DNA from: Pararge aegeria
Taxonomy: Eukaryota > Arthropoda > Insecta > Lepidoptera > Nymphalidae
Assembly (NCBI RefSeq): GCF_905163445.1
Contig: NC_053201.1
Span: 6,396,001 to 6,460,000, forward strand
Direction of reading: 5' to 3'
Length of the DNA stretch: 64,000 nt
Below are positions 36,501 to 46,800 of this stretch, one piece after another. Numbering within the stretch: position 1 is the first letter of the stretch; each line of letters opens with the position of its first letter. The notes under the pieces were generated by a model that did not search any database, was not told the DNA's origin, and was given only the letters and a program-made list of their open reading frames with translations. A program made the position numbers and the translations under genes.

Positions 36501-37362
36501 AGTGATCTTATAAGTGGTAGGTCCTAGATCCCTTGCTAGCTCCCCTGGTCTGGTGGAAAGGTTCAGCCGTGGCTAGTTACCACCTTATCAAAGACGCGCA
36601 GCCGCCGCCAAGTTACGGGCTTAATAAAACTTCCAAATCCATACAGCATGGCCTAAATAAGAAAAAACCCTCTTTCTAACTTGCTTTTCAATCTCTCAAT
36701 ATAATTGTATTTATCAATATAAAATTACGTTCTGGTATTTCTACTACAATGATTTTTTATTGCTGCGTTGTAAATACAATAAAAGTGAACTCGTAAACTC
36801 ATTAATTCTTCATTCATATAGTTTTATATCGCTTTGATATAAAACTATATGAATGAAGCAGTAGTTGATCCGAGAAACTATAAAAACAAATAAGAAAAAA
36901 AAAGTATGTCATACTAAAAGTATGTCTTTTATAATATTAGTATGGCCAATAATTACATACATACAGTTTAACTAATAATCGTATATCTAGCTAGTGATTA
37001 GTTATACCATGATTTCCCTCTTTCTGTCATTAGTAATTTGATTTTTGAAGTAAGAAGACAAAACATTGTGTTTTTATACTACCTTTAGGTATTTGTAACG
37101 GATAGACAAAACATTGTGTTTTTATACTACCTTTAGGTATTTGTAACGGATAAACTCTAATTTTAATAATCTAAACTAGTATTTGCGTTTTACAGAGATT
37201 GCCTTGGAGAACAAGTTCGGTGAGGACTCAATGCCGAATGCGGAAGTTTTAGCAAACAGACCTTTTCTGTTCTTCATCCAGGATGAAGCGACGCGACAGT
37301 TGCTGTTCACTGGACGAGTTTCTGATCCCTCTATCATAGACGGAGCTTTCAAACTGCCATAG
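21551..37362 (+). CDS. Secreted serpin 1 (456 aa), atypical reactive-centre loop
   Basis: Eight exons join in frame: 21551-21578, 29505-29740, 30647-30829, 31263-31476, 32450-32661, 33591-33770, 35631-35781, 37196-37362. The split first codons give signal peptide MRWFLVIFLVPLTICGSNT. An N-terminal extension of about 65 residues (Ala/Pro rich, N-glycosylation site at N35) precedes the serpin core. Core motifs: NFLLSPLGLKLALAIL, NTIFFKGTWQHQFNP (breach/shutter), and the serpin signature ANRPFLFFIQ near the C-terminus. The hinge reads E-L-G-S-V-A-Y-S-A-T (E392-T401), with Tyr at P11 and Val at P13; counting from P15 Gly394 gives P1 Lys408, P1' Phe409. The loop is about four residues longer than in serpin 2. 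Serpins trap serine or cysteine proteases in haemolymph; inhibition here is uncertain because of the hinge. Orthology to a named lepidopteran serpin is not claimed. Confidence 0.88.
22530..22870 (-). pseudogene. Reverse transcriptase remnant (jockey-like)
   Basis: Minus-strand translation contains SKYINVILKYLGVFLD, which resembles the conserved KYLGV-LD block downstream of the catalytic site in jockey-type RTs. The flanking reading frame is decayed. Confidence 0.45.
24000..24190 (-). pseudogene. LINE C-terminal fragment
   Basis: Minus-strand translation reads RRRTRVMEIAQRVAKLKWQW followed by AGHIVRR, a widely repeated lepidopteran LINE C-terminal motif (RTE-like by recollection). A further piece of the same kind lies at 16135-16200 (minus), and a frameshifted end at about 57705-57785 (plus; WNSLQKTYVQ). 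Confidence 0.65.
25385..25630 (+). pseudogene. RTE-like reverse transcriptase core fragment
   Basis: After frameshifts, 25569-25580 encodes FADD in the context LRFADDVVVMS, the catalytic box C of non-LTR reverse transcriptases. Upstream, near 25430, VYGRDLVPKT resembles the VRQGDPLSPK motif. Strongly decayed. Confidence 0.5.
26290..26700 (-). mobile_element. Penelope-like element end, second copy
   Basis: Matches the Penelope-like sequence at 50600-51000 over most of its length, including 'gcaggcgttactttgcggaa', 'cgtttcgctccgaaaccgga' and 'taagcccctcccacctcat'. A related end in opposite orientation lies at 24962-25070. The GIY-YIG coding part is not present here. Confidence 0.6.
27545..27690 (+). 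mobile_element. 3' end of the 14085/47370 LINE family
   Basis: Runs from 'cacgtataatttaagtacct' to 'tggcctatcgttaataaaaa' with an A-rich tail. 5'-truncated. Confidence 0.7.
29205..30620 (+). mobile_element. SINE cluster around serpin 1 exon 2
   Basis: A degenerate tRNA-headed SINE (29205-29465) precedes exon 2 (29505-29740). A partial copy of the same family follows at 30084-30290. Directly after it is a different tRNA-headed SINE at 30301-30622, with 'gcctcgttggtctagagatt' (tRNA-like) and a GATGAT-rich tail. The tail ends about 25 bp before the exon 3 acceptor at 30646. Confidence 0.65.
30830..31262 (+). repeat. Serpin 1 intron 3: dispersed repeat with a perfect palindrome
   Basis: A repeat also found at 42775-43020 and 63400-63610 fills about 30890-31112. 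It contains a GATA microsatellite (30935-30952) and a perfect inverted repeat: arms 30959-30990 and 30995-31026, 32 bp each, loop tccg. Confidence 0.8.
33430..33580. repeat. Dispersed repeat abutting serpin 1 exon 6
   Basis: Matches 49590-49800 (for example 'tggacatggtacccaaagta' against the gcatggcacccaaaatgc version). It ends about 10-15 bp before the exon 6 acceptor at 33589-33590. Confidence 0.6.
33771..35630 (+). other. Serpin 1 intron 6
   Basis: Contains CATCAT-rich sequence near 33800, a LINE 3' tail at 34190-34330 ('tggtgataacaaaaaaaatc', relative at 60540), a segment 34639-34716 that recurs at 36263-36341 in the next intron, and a repeat at 35030-35260. No exon-like sequence seen. 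Confidence 0.5.
36035..36168. mobile_element. Foldback MITE-like element
   Basis: Outer arms 'gcagggtgattacgtatc' and its inverse 'gatacataatcaccctgc' enclose inner arms 'gctgtcaaaagtcactttt' and 'aaaagtgacgtttgacagc'. The whole unit folds into one hairpin. Class not assigned. Confidence 0.65.
37056..37151. repeat. Exact 48-bp tandem duplication before the last serpin 1 exon
   Basis: 37056-37103 and 37104-37151 are identical, starting 'agacaaaacattgtgttttt'. The second copy ends 44 bp before the exon 8 acceptor, so it may bring a duplicated branch-point region. Confidence 0.9.
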
Positions 37363-37447
37363 AAATGTATTAATTTTATTCAAATATCATATAAATACAG
37401 TTACATAGGTACTTAAAAAACCTCAAAATAGATCTGAGACATATCAA

Positions 37448-37453
37448 AATAAA
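37448..37453 (+). terminator. Candidate polyadenylation signal of serpin 1
   Basis: AATAAA lies 86 nt after the TAG stop at 37360-37362. Confidence 0.5.
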
Positions 37454-37499
37454 CGTTATAAAAAATACTATTGATTTTGTATTTCAGACATCGATCAAA

Positions 37500-40400
37500 A
37501 TGTAGATAGATACATAAACAATTTATTTTATGCAATTAAAATAAAAAAAGATATATTCAAATTCAAATTCAAATTTATTTATTTCAAGTAGGCCTACTTT
37601 ATAAGCACTTTTGAAACGTCAAGTATGTATGTTTGTAGTGACTCTACCACCGGTTCGGAAAGCAGATTCTACCGAGAAGAGCCGGCAAGAAACTCAGTAG
37701 TTGCTCTTTTCCAACATCAACATTTACAATCATTTTTCTATCTTGCGGGAGATGAGAGCGAGGCTGGCTGCTTCCAATCTACCTTGTCATTGAGGAATAG
37801 ATTTGTTAACTGCAAAAAAAAATACTAGATATAATAACGCAAAATAAGAAAGTAGCCCAAAAGCCTTACTACGGTAGCTTGAGGTAGTACCTATTACTGT
37901 AGTATGTCAACATACCGTGAAGTCCACAAAATAAGTGTTATAATTCCGTAACAAAATTTGAATAATACTGTTATAATACTGTTCTAAGCAGTAAGAAGTC
38001 GGGACCCTAAGAAAAGACTTTTTCTGCGCAGTGTACGAAACGGATCTTGAAGGCCTGCACCTGAGCAAACCGCCTGAAACTTCAGATCAAACTACTTATT
38101 TTGCAATAACGATACGCATTCTCATAAAGCAATTAGGTACACGAAAACGGTCTGGAATTTACTTGTATTTTTTTCCTATTTAATAACTTTTAGATATCTG
38201 TCAGTTATGTATTTAAAATATAAGGCCTTGCACATTAATGTGGCATACTGCATGAATATTCAGACGCTATGCTACGTTTATTTGTAAGGCCCATAGAGTA
38301 AAATGTAGCTATAAAATAACTTAAACTCCCTTTACTATTATAGTGGCCTTATTTATGGGAGGTCCCTGGTTGCTATTTTCAGAATTTCCATTTAAATTCC
38401 GGTGAAGTTGCAGCATATAGTTAGCTTGTAATTTATTGCAAAATTTTTGAATGGATTTTATGAAAACCGTTGTCACACCTCCTACGCACCCAAAGATTAT
38501 TTTATCTTCCTGGTCTGTAATGCAAACATTCTTTGCATTACTATTTCTTGCTTAATTTAAAAAATATAAGAAATGATACAATACAATTAAATAAGAAAAT
38601 CTCCGCTATTGATTTTAACACTCCGCTATTGACATAAATATTATTTATGGACTTGTTATTTGCTTGGTTTTCAACAAAATTTCATTGTAAATATGATACA
38701 GCTTAAAATACTACAATAACATGTTGTAACAATTTACAGTCTCCCTAAGATATTTCTAGGGAATCTGGGAATTGATAATCATAAGTTTTTTTTTACTTTG
38801 CGATACGTTATTTAATATAAGCACATAAATGACAAAGCTTAGATTATACTTTGCTAAATATGATAAATCTCAAAAAAGTAAATAAGAGGAAAATAAAGAA
38901 TATCTAAAAAAAAATAAAGACAGCCTACTAAATTTTTTTTTTGTTTCCTTACTAGTGTACCCTCGCGACTTTGTCCGTGTATGAGTCAATCGAGAAGCTA
39001 GATTAGATCTGATGCTAACATCATAATCATCGTGGCTAGTATATATATATATGTATATCGTCGCTACCTATGTACCTACTATAATTTTACGTGGTATACA
39101 AAGTTAGTAAGTTGTCATTACTTTATTTGATACATGTATGTATGTATCCATCCATTCAGCCATCCTCACAAACTTGCGCATTTATAATATTAGAAGGATG
39201 GTACGCATGCATTCGATCGTTGTCACATGTGCCCTGCCACTCACACTTACTGTTATTTGTGAAGAGTTATGTCCTTTATCTCCGATTATCAGATCCTTAT
39301 TAAAATAAGACAACACATGCTTGATAGTAAAATAAACTTACATAAGATATTACACTTTCCAATAAAAAATAAATTATTAAAATCGGTTCTAATTTAACGG
39401 AGCTATGTAAAATTGATAATAGGTAATTTTCATACCATTTCCTGGAGGAAACTCAGTTTATCGGGATAAAAGTATCCTACGAGTATATGTTGACCCGGAA
39501 TACCTATCAGCTATCACTATATCAAATTTTATTTAAATCCGTTCAGTAGTTTTCATGTGATGCCCGGACAGACAGATATGGAATAAAAATCTTTTTTGGA
39601 CTCAGTTTCGATTGTAAAGGTCAACATTTTCAAAAATATATTAAATGTACAGGAATCTTCCAGTTACAGTTTTATTATAAGTATAGATATCTAAAAAGGT
39701 CAGATGGTACAGCTATTAATAATTGAAGTTACAAAATATACATATAGGTAGCCATGCAGGCTCTGCCCAGAAGCTGTGGAATCTTCATTGACCTGATCCA
39801 ACGTCTTAGGCAGAAACTCATTTGGGAAGGTAGTTTATACCAAAGATAACAACGTAACGAAGAAATCATACACAATTTGTTAGATGATGATGCTAGATAC
39901 TCGTAGCTACATTCGTAAACTTAAAATAAAATACAAAAGCTCGGTAGCGGTCAACGTGATGATAACAAGTTGAAGGCCTGCAAAGACCCTTCCCCAAGAT
40001 AAAAACCTCAGATTTGAGTTCACGGAATACGAACGCTGAACAATATGTATTCTGAGCTTCACACGCCATTTTTCCCTATTTTTGTCAACTATAAGGTAAG
40101 TTGGTATGTACTATCGATTATATTTAAACATTCTATTATTTTAGTGAATAAAAAATAATATGGGAAACCTGACCTGTTGTAAACTGTGTTCGAATTTTCG
40201 AAATTTTCAAAAAATATAAAATACACAATCTTGTCAGATTTAATTATGAACTGTACCAAGAATGTACCAACCGCAAGGAGGTGAAGCTGAGATGTTCATG
40301 GATGAACCTGTTTGGAGACGCAATTGTCGGACTGGCGTTGCGATGATCACCATTCCGCACTCCTACAAGTGTACTGAATGAGAGTCTGTCACTTTCCCAT

Positions 40401-40846
40401 CTTTCATCGGACCCTGGAATGATAGCTGCTTGGGGAAAGCTGTACAAAGTGAGACAAAGAGGATGCATTCTTAGGAGATTCCCAGACTTACAAAATTGAC
40501 AGTTCTTCTAATAAGTGGTGTCAAGGTTTGCGAAGTAAATGCATTTATGCGAATTTAGACTTCAATGCCACGAAGAATCAGGGTCCGGTCAGTCGTTTCA
40601 TTTTTGTATGAGTAAATTAAACCGGTTTGTCGCGACAATTCACAACAATTTACCTCAGTCGGTAGGTATAAGTAATTCCTAGTCGCTCTTTATCGTTCCT
40701 CGTTCTTTTAATACCAGTCACAATTGTTTACGTTCATTCATTATTTGTAAATTAAGCATTGTGGTAAAAAACGGGTCTGCGGCCACACGTGTTTACAGGT
40801 TTTGTAATTTTGGCAGTATTTGCATTAAGTTTAACTCTACAAGATT
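37500..40846. other. Intergenic stretch between the serpins
   Basis: 37555-37830 is the 3' part of a LINE in reverse ('aagtaggcctactttataag', with an ATTCAA-type tail at its start). 38950-39690 is a LINE tail that recurs at 48340-49320 ('ctcgcgacttttgtccg'-type start, 'agagttatgtcctttatct'). 37850-38940 and 39700-40840 show nothing I recognise. 40655-40659 (TCAGT) is a weak initiator candidate for serpin 2. Confidence 0.5.
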
Positions 40847-40862
40847 ATGTTTTTGTTCTTTG
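40847..40862 (+). CDS. Serpin 2 first exon (16-nt coding part), inferred
   Basis: ATG TTT TTG TTC TTT G followed by donor GTGAGT. The leftover G plus CG from exon 2 makes GCG (Ala), completing a hydrophobic signal peptide core. I searched 37400-53843 by eye for ATG-led segments ending in phase 1 at a good donor and this was the best. The implied intron is 12,981 bp. A closer first exon that I missed remains possible. Confidence 0.55.
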
Positions 40863-43800
40863 GTGAGTCTCTTACGTGTATTGTTCTAGAGTTAAGCGTT
40901 AGTTTTAATTCAGTAAACAATGCCAAGGTGATGGGAAACTAACACCTATTATGCATGCCATAAAATCTATATAAGTAGGTATACGGTTCAAACGCTTTGA
41001 CCAATGTCTAAGTTTTTTTAAGAGACTTTGTTTGGACGAAAAAACTGGTACAAATATGTTGATATGGCTTAGCATATCCAACTTTAGATAATTAAAATAA
41101 ATTATACGAGCTCTTGCCTTCATGCCAAATTATTCTCATTTTTGCCTTATTTAAAACTAAATTCAGTTATTAGACAGTTTTCCATAAAGTTACAGACTAA
41201 TGCAGTCATATATTATTTATGCATACTAATATTGTAATTGTACGTGCATTTGTTTGTTTGTTTATTTATCTGTCTCAACCGCTGCAACGATCTTGACAGG
41301 ATTTTTCCTAAAGATGCTGCATCCCGGAGACGGATATCTATAATAACCTTACCTTACCTTTTAAATAAAGGATATTCACACGATGTTTTATATAAAACAT
41401 CTCTATTTATCATATTTCGTTATTAGATGAATTAACCTATTTATCAATGTAAAAACTTATTATGAAAACTATATATATTTTACTTACTTTATATATTTGC
41501 GACATCGTTCGCGTATTGCTTGATATTTTTGACTAAGATCAAAATATAGGTAGATACCTACTATCAGCAGTTCTTATTTCAAAATAAATATAGGTAGATA
41601 CATACTATCAGCAGTTCTTATTTCAAAATAAATATAGGTAGATACCTACTATCAGCAGTTTTTATTTCAAAATAAATATAGGTAGATATCTACTATCAGC
41701 AGTTCTTATTTCAAAATAAATATAGGTAGATACCTACTATCAGCAGTTCTTATTTCAAAATAAATATAGGTAGATACCTACTATCAGCAGTTCTTATTTC
41801 AAAATAAATATAGGTAGATACCTACTATCAGCAGTTCTTATTTCAAAATAAATATAGGTAGATACCTACTATCAGCAGTTCTTATTTCAAAATAAATATA
41901 GGTAGATACCTACTATCAGCAGTTCTTATTTCAAAATAAATAAGACAGGTGTAAGGTAAGTAGTACGTTATTTTTGTTTGCAAGACGCAACAACAAAGTT
42001 TTAAGCCCTTTATAAGTTTCTTATGTTCTTAATAATATATCTTTATATATATATTTCTTGTGTGCGTCTGCATGTCACTGAACTCCTCCTAGACGGCTGG
42101 ACCGATTTTGATGAAATTTTTTGTGTGAGTTCAAGGGGATTCGAGGATGGTTTAGATTCACACTTTGGTCCACTAGAAAATGTTTAAAAAAAAATATCCG
42201 CGGTACGAAGTTCATTTAACAGCTAGACAGCTAGTTTATTTTATTTTACGTCACTTTTCAAGTATCTCATCATCCCAACCATTAGGATTCACGCCCACAT
42301 AACAGCGATTCATGTCACTGAAAATTCACTCTTGCGGAACCGTGTGGGCTCAAGAGATAATATATCACTGGAGTAAAGATTAGGGAGCTTTCCCATACTA
42401 AGGTTTAGTGAAATTTATCAAAATCAAACCACTCACAAGTCACAAGGTAATCTTTCTGTTGTGGCTGGCGTAGGTACAAGAGCGCAGAATTTTTTTTTCT
42501 GAACTTGTTCATGAATAGATTATATACCTATCTTACATTTTTATTTGGATAGGACACAGACAATACTAATGATGACGCAACGGACTGTAAAGGTCACGAT
42601 CATCGCTAGTCTACCTCTGTGATGATCGTGACCTTTGTAATCGGAATCGGGTAGGTGAATGTGTCTTTAGAACGTTAATTAGCAAAAGGGCGAATTTTTT
42701 TTTCTACTACAAGATAGCCCTAGCAATCTCACCTGGTGGTAAGTAAGATACAGTCTAAGATGGTAGCGGGCTAACCTGTATGGCTAGCATGGGCAGGAGA
42801 CAATTATATCCCCATGGATAGATAAAAATTGATCTTCTCCCGCATCTTTATCAACTCTCAGAGAATTGGTGCACAAGTTGAAATAATATACAAATAATAT
42901 GCGTAATAATAAACTTCTCCAATTCCCTGTTCCCGTGCTTTAGCAGTTGAAAAGTTAATTTAGGGGATATAATTGGGGGATATAATTTTTGTCTCCTGCC
43001 TGTGCTACGCCTGCCTGTGTGGGCTTCTGGAGTATGGCAGCTATATTAAACCCATACCTCTTATTGGTTTCTACGTTTCACGTACGGTACGACATCGTCA
43101 TCGAACGCTTAATCCATGGCAGCTAGCCACGGCCGAAGCCTGGTGGGGGGCTTATATGGACCATACCAGAGAAAAATCAGAACTAAATTGCTCCTTGCCG
43201 ATAATCGAACTCGGGACCTGCAACTTAAAACCACAGCGCTCACCGCTGCACCATGGAGGACGTTTAGGTTATTTACAATATAATTTCAAGTTCAAGTATC
43301 TCAAACCTAAAAAAATTGTCAGCCTTAACTTATTTTAATGACTTGATATCACTTCTACGAGTGTGTTAAAGTATGTCCAGATTTTCTTTCATTTGCTCTT
43401 ATTATTATCGTAATGCTATCGTAATCAGTGACCTTCTTTGACCTTTAATATTAACGCAGCTTATGTTGTGGTTGTCATCGCGTATTTTTTATGAATACTT
43501 GTGTTTTTTCTCTAAAATTATTATAAATAACAAATGAATAAATAAATATACTACGGCACTACACACATTGCCATCGAAGCCCCTATGAGCCCCAAAGTAA
43601 GCGTAGCTTGTGTTGTGGGTACTAAGATGACTGATGAATAATACACATAAATAATTATAATGGACAGATAAAGACCCAGACACTGAAAAACATTCATCTT
43701 CATCAGACAATCATTTTTTAGTTGTCGGAATCGAACTCACAGTCTTGGACTCAAGCAGGGTCGTTGTCCACTACGCCAATCGGCTGTCTGAATGAGCACG

Positions 43801-46800
43801 AATACGTTGTGGAACAAAAGTTTTTTAGTTTCATGAAAACTCTCAATAGTATCATAAATAACCCATAAACGTACTTACCTTTTGCAACCAGCATTTAATA
43901 TTCGTTGTAAAGTGTTCTATTTTCAAAGATACGACATACTTATGTACCGTCACGCTATGCTGTCTGATGCTATGCTATCAAGTGAGTTCTTAATTAAAAA
44001 TTTATATTCAAGTATGGCTACTTTTTAAGAAGGTATATTGTCTAATATATAATAACACGTAATTGCGTTAACGTTTAACTAATATTTAATAAAACTTACT
44101 ACTTGCGGTAATGTATAACACACTTGTTGCGTAAATGCCGCTCTTGCAGTATATTTAAAACAACACAGCGTTTGTGTTTGAATTACACGCCCCGCGTGTT
44201 TGGCCGCATCCTTGTAGGTACATTTATTTTAACACGCATAGCGTATTCGAGCCGCACACGCGTTACGTAGTTTTAAAACACAAACTTACAATCATCTTGC
44301 GGGTGATGAGAGTTGAGCTGACTGCTTCTAAGCAAGCTGGTCGTCATCATTTGCATATAACCTCGCGAAAAAACGCCTTTTAACACATTGTTAGTAGATC
44401 GAAGATATAGTTACCTTACAAGAAAGAGAGGTAGATATATAAAAAGCCTAATTTCATGGCGTTTTTACACAGCGCCCTCACGCAGCCAACAATATTGTCA
44501 TCATCATCATTGCAACCCATTACCGGCCCAATAAAGGATATGGGCCTCCAAAGTCACTTTTGATGCGTTGATTACATGCAAAATGTGTACATAGTAGTGA
44601 GCAGAGAGTTATAACCGATTCAAATAATTATTTGAATCGGTTATAACTTGTCGGAGTTATGGTGTAAAATTGTCAAACACTTTCATCCCTTCTCCCAAAA
44701 GAACCGAGCTTAGTGTCGGGATAAATAGTATCCTATATTACTTCTAACACATCCAAGAATATGTGTACAAAGTTTCATTAGGATCGGTTAAGTAGTTTTT
44801 GCGTGAAAGCGTAACAAACAAACTTACATTGACATATTAGTAGAGATATAATTAGAATCTCGGAATCGGCTCCAACGAGAATGAAATTTAGTATACAGAG
44901 GTTTCGGGGGCGATAAATCGATCTAGCTAGGATTCATTTTAAAAAAATGACATAGTATTCGTGTTTTCCAGTAATAACCGATTTGTTATGGTGCAGACAA
45001 AGTTGCACGGGTCAGCTAGTAATATTTAAACACTATGTTGTTACGTAGGTAATATGTATTATGGGAAATATCCAGTCAAGCGCAAACCTGTTATCGAAAA
45101 AAAAGACACACAGAACTGGTGTGTGGGCAGCAAATTAAAAATGCTAAGCCTCAGGCCTGGGCAATACCCCCAATATAGACAAATAAAAATTAATGGGTGA
45201 TTTTAAATTACAGACCCAATCCCGCTTTTTTTGTACTATCAACAAACTGGTTATAATCTACCAAACAACATTTCCAGCCGATCTCACTGTGGCGCCTTTA
45301 GTTGTATATGTAAATATCCAAGTATTTATACTAAGATTTCTAGATACAAAGTAGTAGTAATAATGCTAATTATGGAACTCTAACACTTATCCATTGCTCT
45401 TTAATCATATTTTGACAGCGAACTCGCAAGCTTTTCAAAAGTCCCGAGGAAACAACATTGGTTGAACGACAAGGCTGCTTGGAAACAGGCCACTTAACTC
45501 TCATCTCTCACAAACTAGAAAAATTGCAAACTGTAAAATGATGTTGAAATAGAGAAATATGCTGATGGTAGATTGATCGAATGAGCGAATGAATGATTGA
45601 TTTATTTCTCCACATTACTTATATAAGTACAATATAATGCTGCTTACAGGCTAATTTGTAACACAGTTATAATGTGGGGACTGATGCTTAAACTAGGTAA
45701 AACCTGTGTCTCAAGCCACCAGGCCCTTTCCCCAAGAAAAAAAAATATACAAGAATTAATATTATATAGTTTAATAATAAAAAAAAAATGTTTTGTAATA
45801 TATGTAAAACTAAATAAAATCTAAAACTTCTTCGAAACCACCGCAGCGAGGCAAAGTTCTTAAGATGCTGGCAGCATAACCCCTTTGGATGGCCAAACTA
45901 ATTCGTTGGCCAAAGTCTAGGATCACCGGTAGACTCGATATTCCCCGTTCGATAATTCTTTGAAAAGAGATCGTGCCTCCGGACCCTAAATAACCAGTCT
46001 CTCCAAACTCCAAAAGGCACAATAATGTAACTGCTATCCAGGTTTTCATATTTACGCCTCTTGGCCTGCTCGGCACTGGTAGCAGTCGCACCCACCATTG
46101 ACGAGGTGGCCTGGATGTGTGATGCAGCAACCACTAGCAACTGTGTCGATACCCTAGGTACCCTAGGACACAGTTGCTAGTCACGCAAGGCATCCCACGC
46201 AAGTAACCTTCCTAGCCTCCAAGGAATATATAGTTTAAGTAATGTTCTAATTACAGTTATTCAGATTCTACCTTCTGAAAAATTGGTAGTCACTAGAAAT
46301 AGACTGACGTTTCAAAAGTACTTTTAAACTAAGTATACTTAAATATAAATGTAAATGATTTTTTAATTATGTTATATATATGTTTATATATAAGTTCATA
46401 TTATATATATGTTTTATCAGCATGTTAGCTATTCCTAGGCTAAACTTTGCAAGGATCGGTTTAGCTATTCAGCCTTACTTAAGTAACGGATTGTATTGTT
46501 CTAAATACCTCAGGAATATTTTCTTGGTGCTTTTCCGTGATAAAACGCACCTTATATCCATCTAGGTAAGGGGTTGAAGCTATATGCCACGTATTTTAAT
46601 ACTTCACAAGCTTTAGAGTTTCATTATTTACTGCCTCTTGAGACTTATCTGTGAAACCCGAACGCTAATAGTTTTTGAGTAAACCATAGTTGTCACTGAA
46701 ATAAATAAGATACAAGATCAAGTGACTTCTGTCACTTTATTAGGTACCTACGTGTCCGGTGTCGCGTAGCGTAGGTGCTATGCGTGTGTCGGTCTTTTAT

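Larger units (their letters stand above)
35782..37195 (+). other. Serpin 1 intron 7, inside the reactive-centre loop
   Basis: This intron interrupts the loop between P8 Thr and P7 Glu. It holds a dispersed repeat (35840-36000), a foldback element (36035-36168), the second copy of the 34639 segment, a repeat near 36500-36620, a 23-bp-arm palindrome (36808-36858) and an exact 48-bp tandem duplication (37056-37151). I looked for alternative loop exons encoding a second RPFLFF signature and found none. Confidence 0.55.

Noticed and set aside
41545..41945. Regular array that could be read as CRISPR-like
   Set aside because: The whole 44-bp unit repeats without unique spacers, and the context is an animal intron; it is a minisatellite.
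42973..43338. 121-codon plus-strand open frame
   Set aside because: It lies entirely within dispersed repeats present elsewhere in the window.
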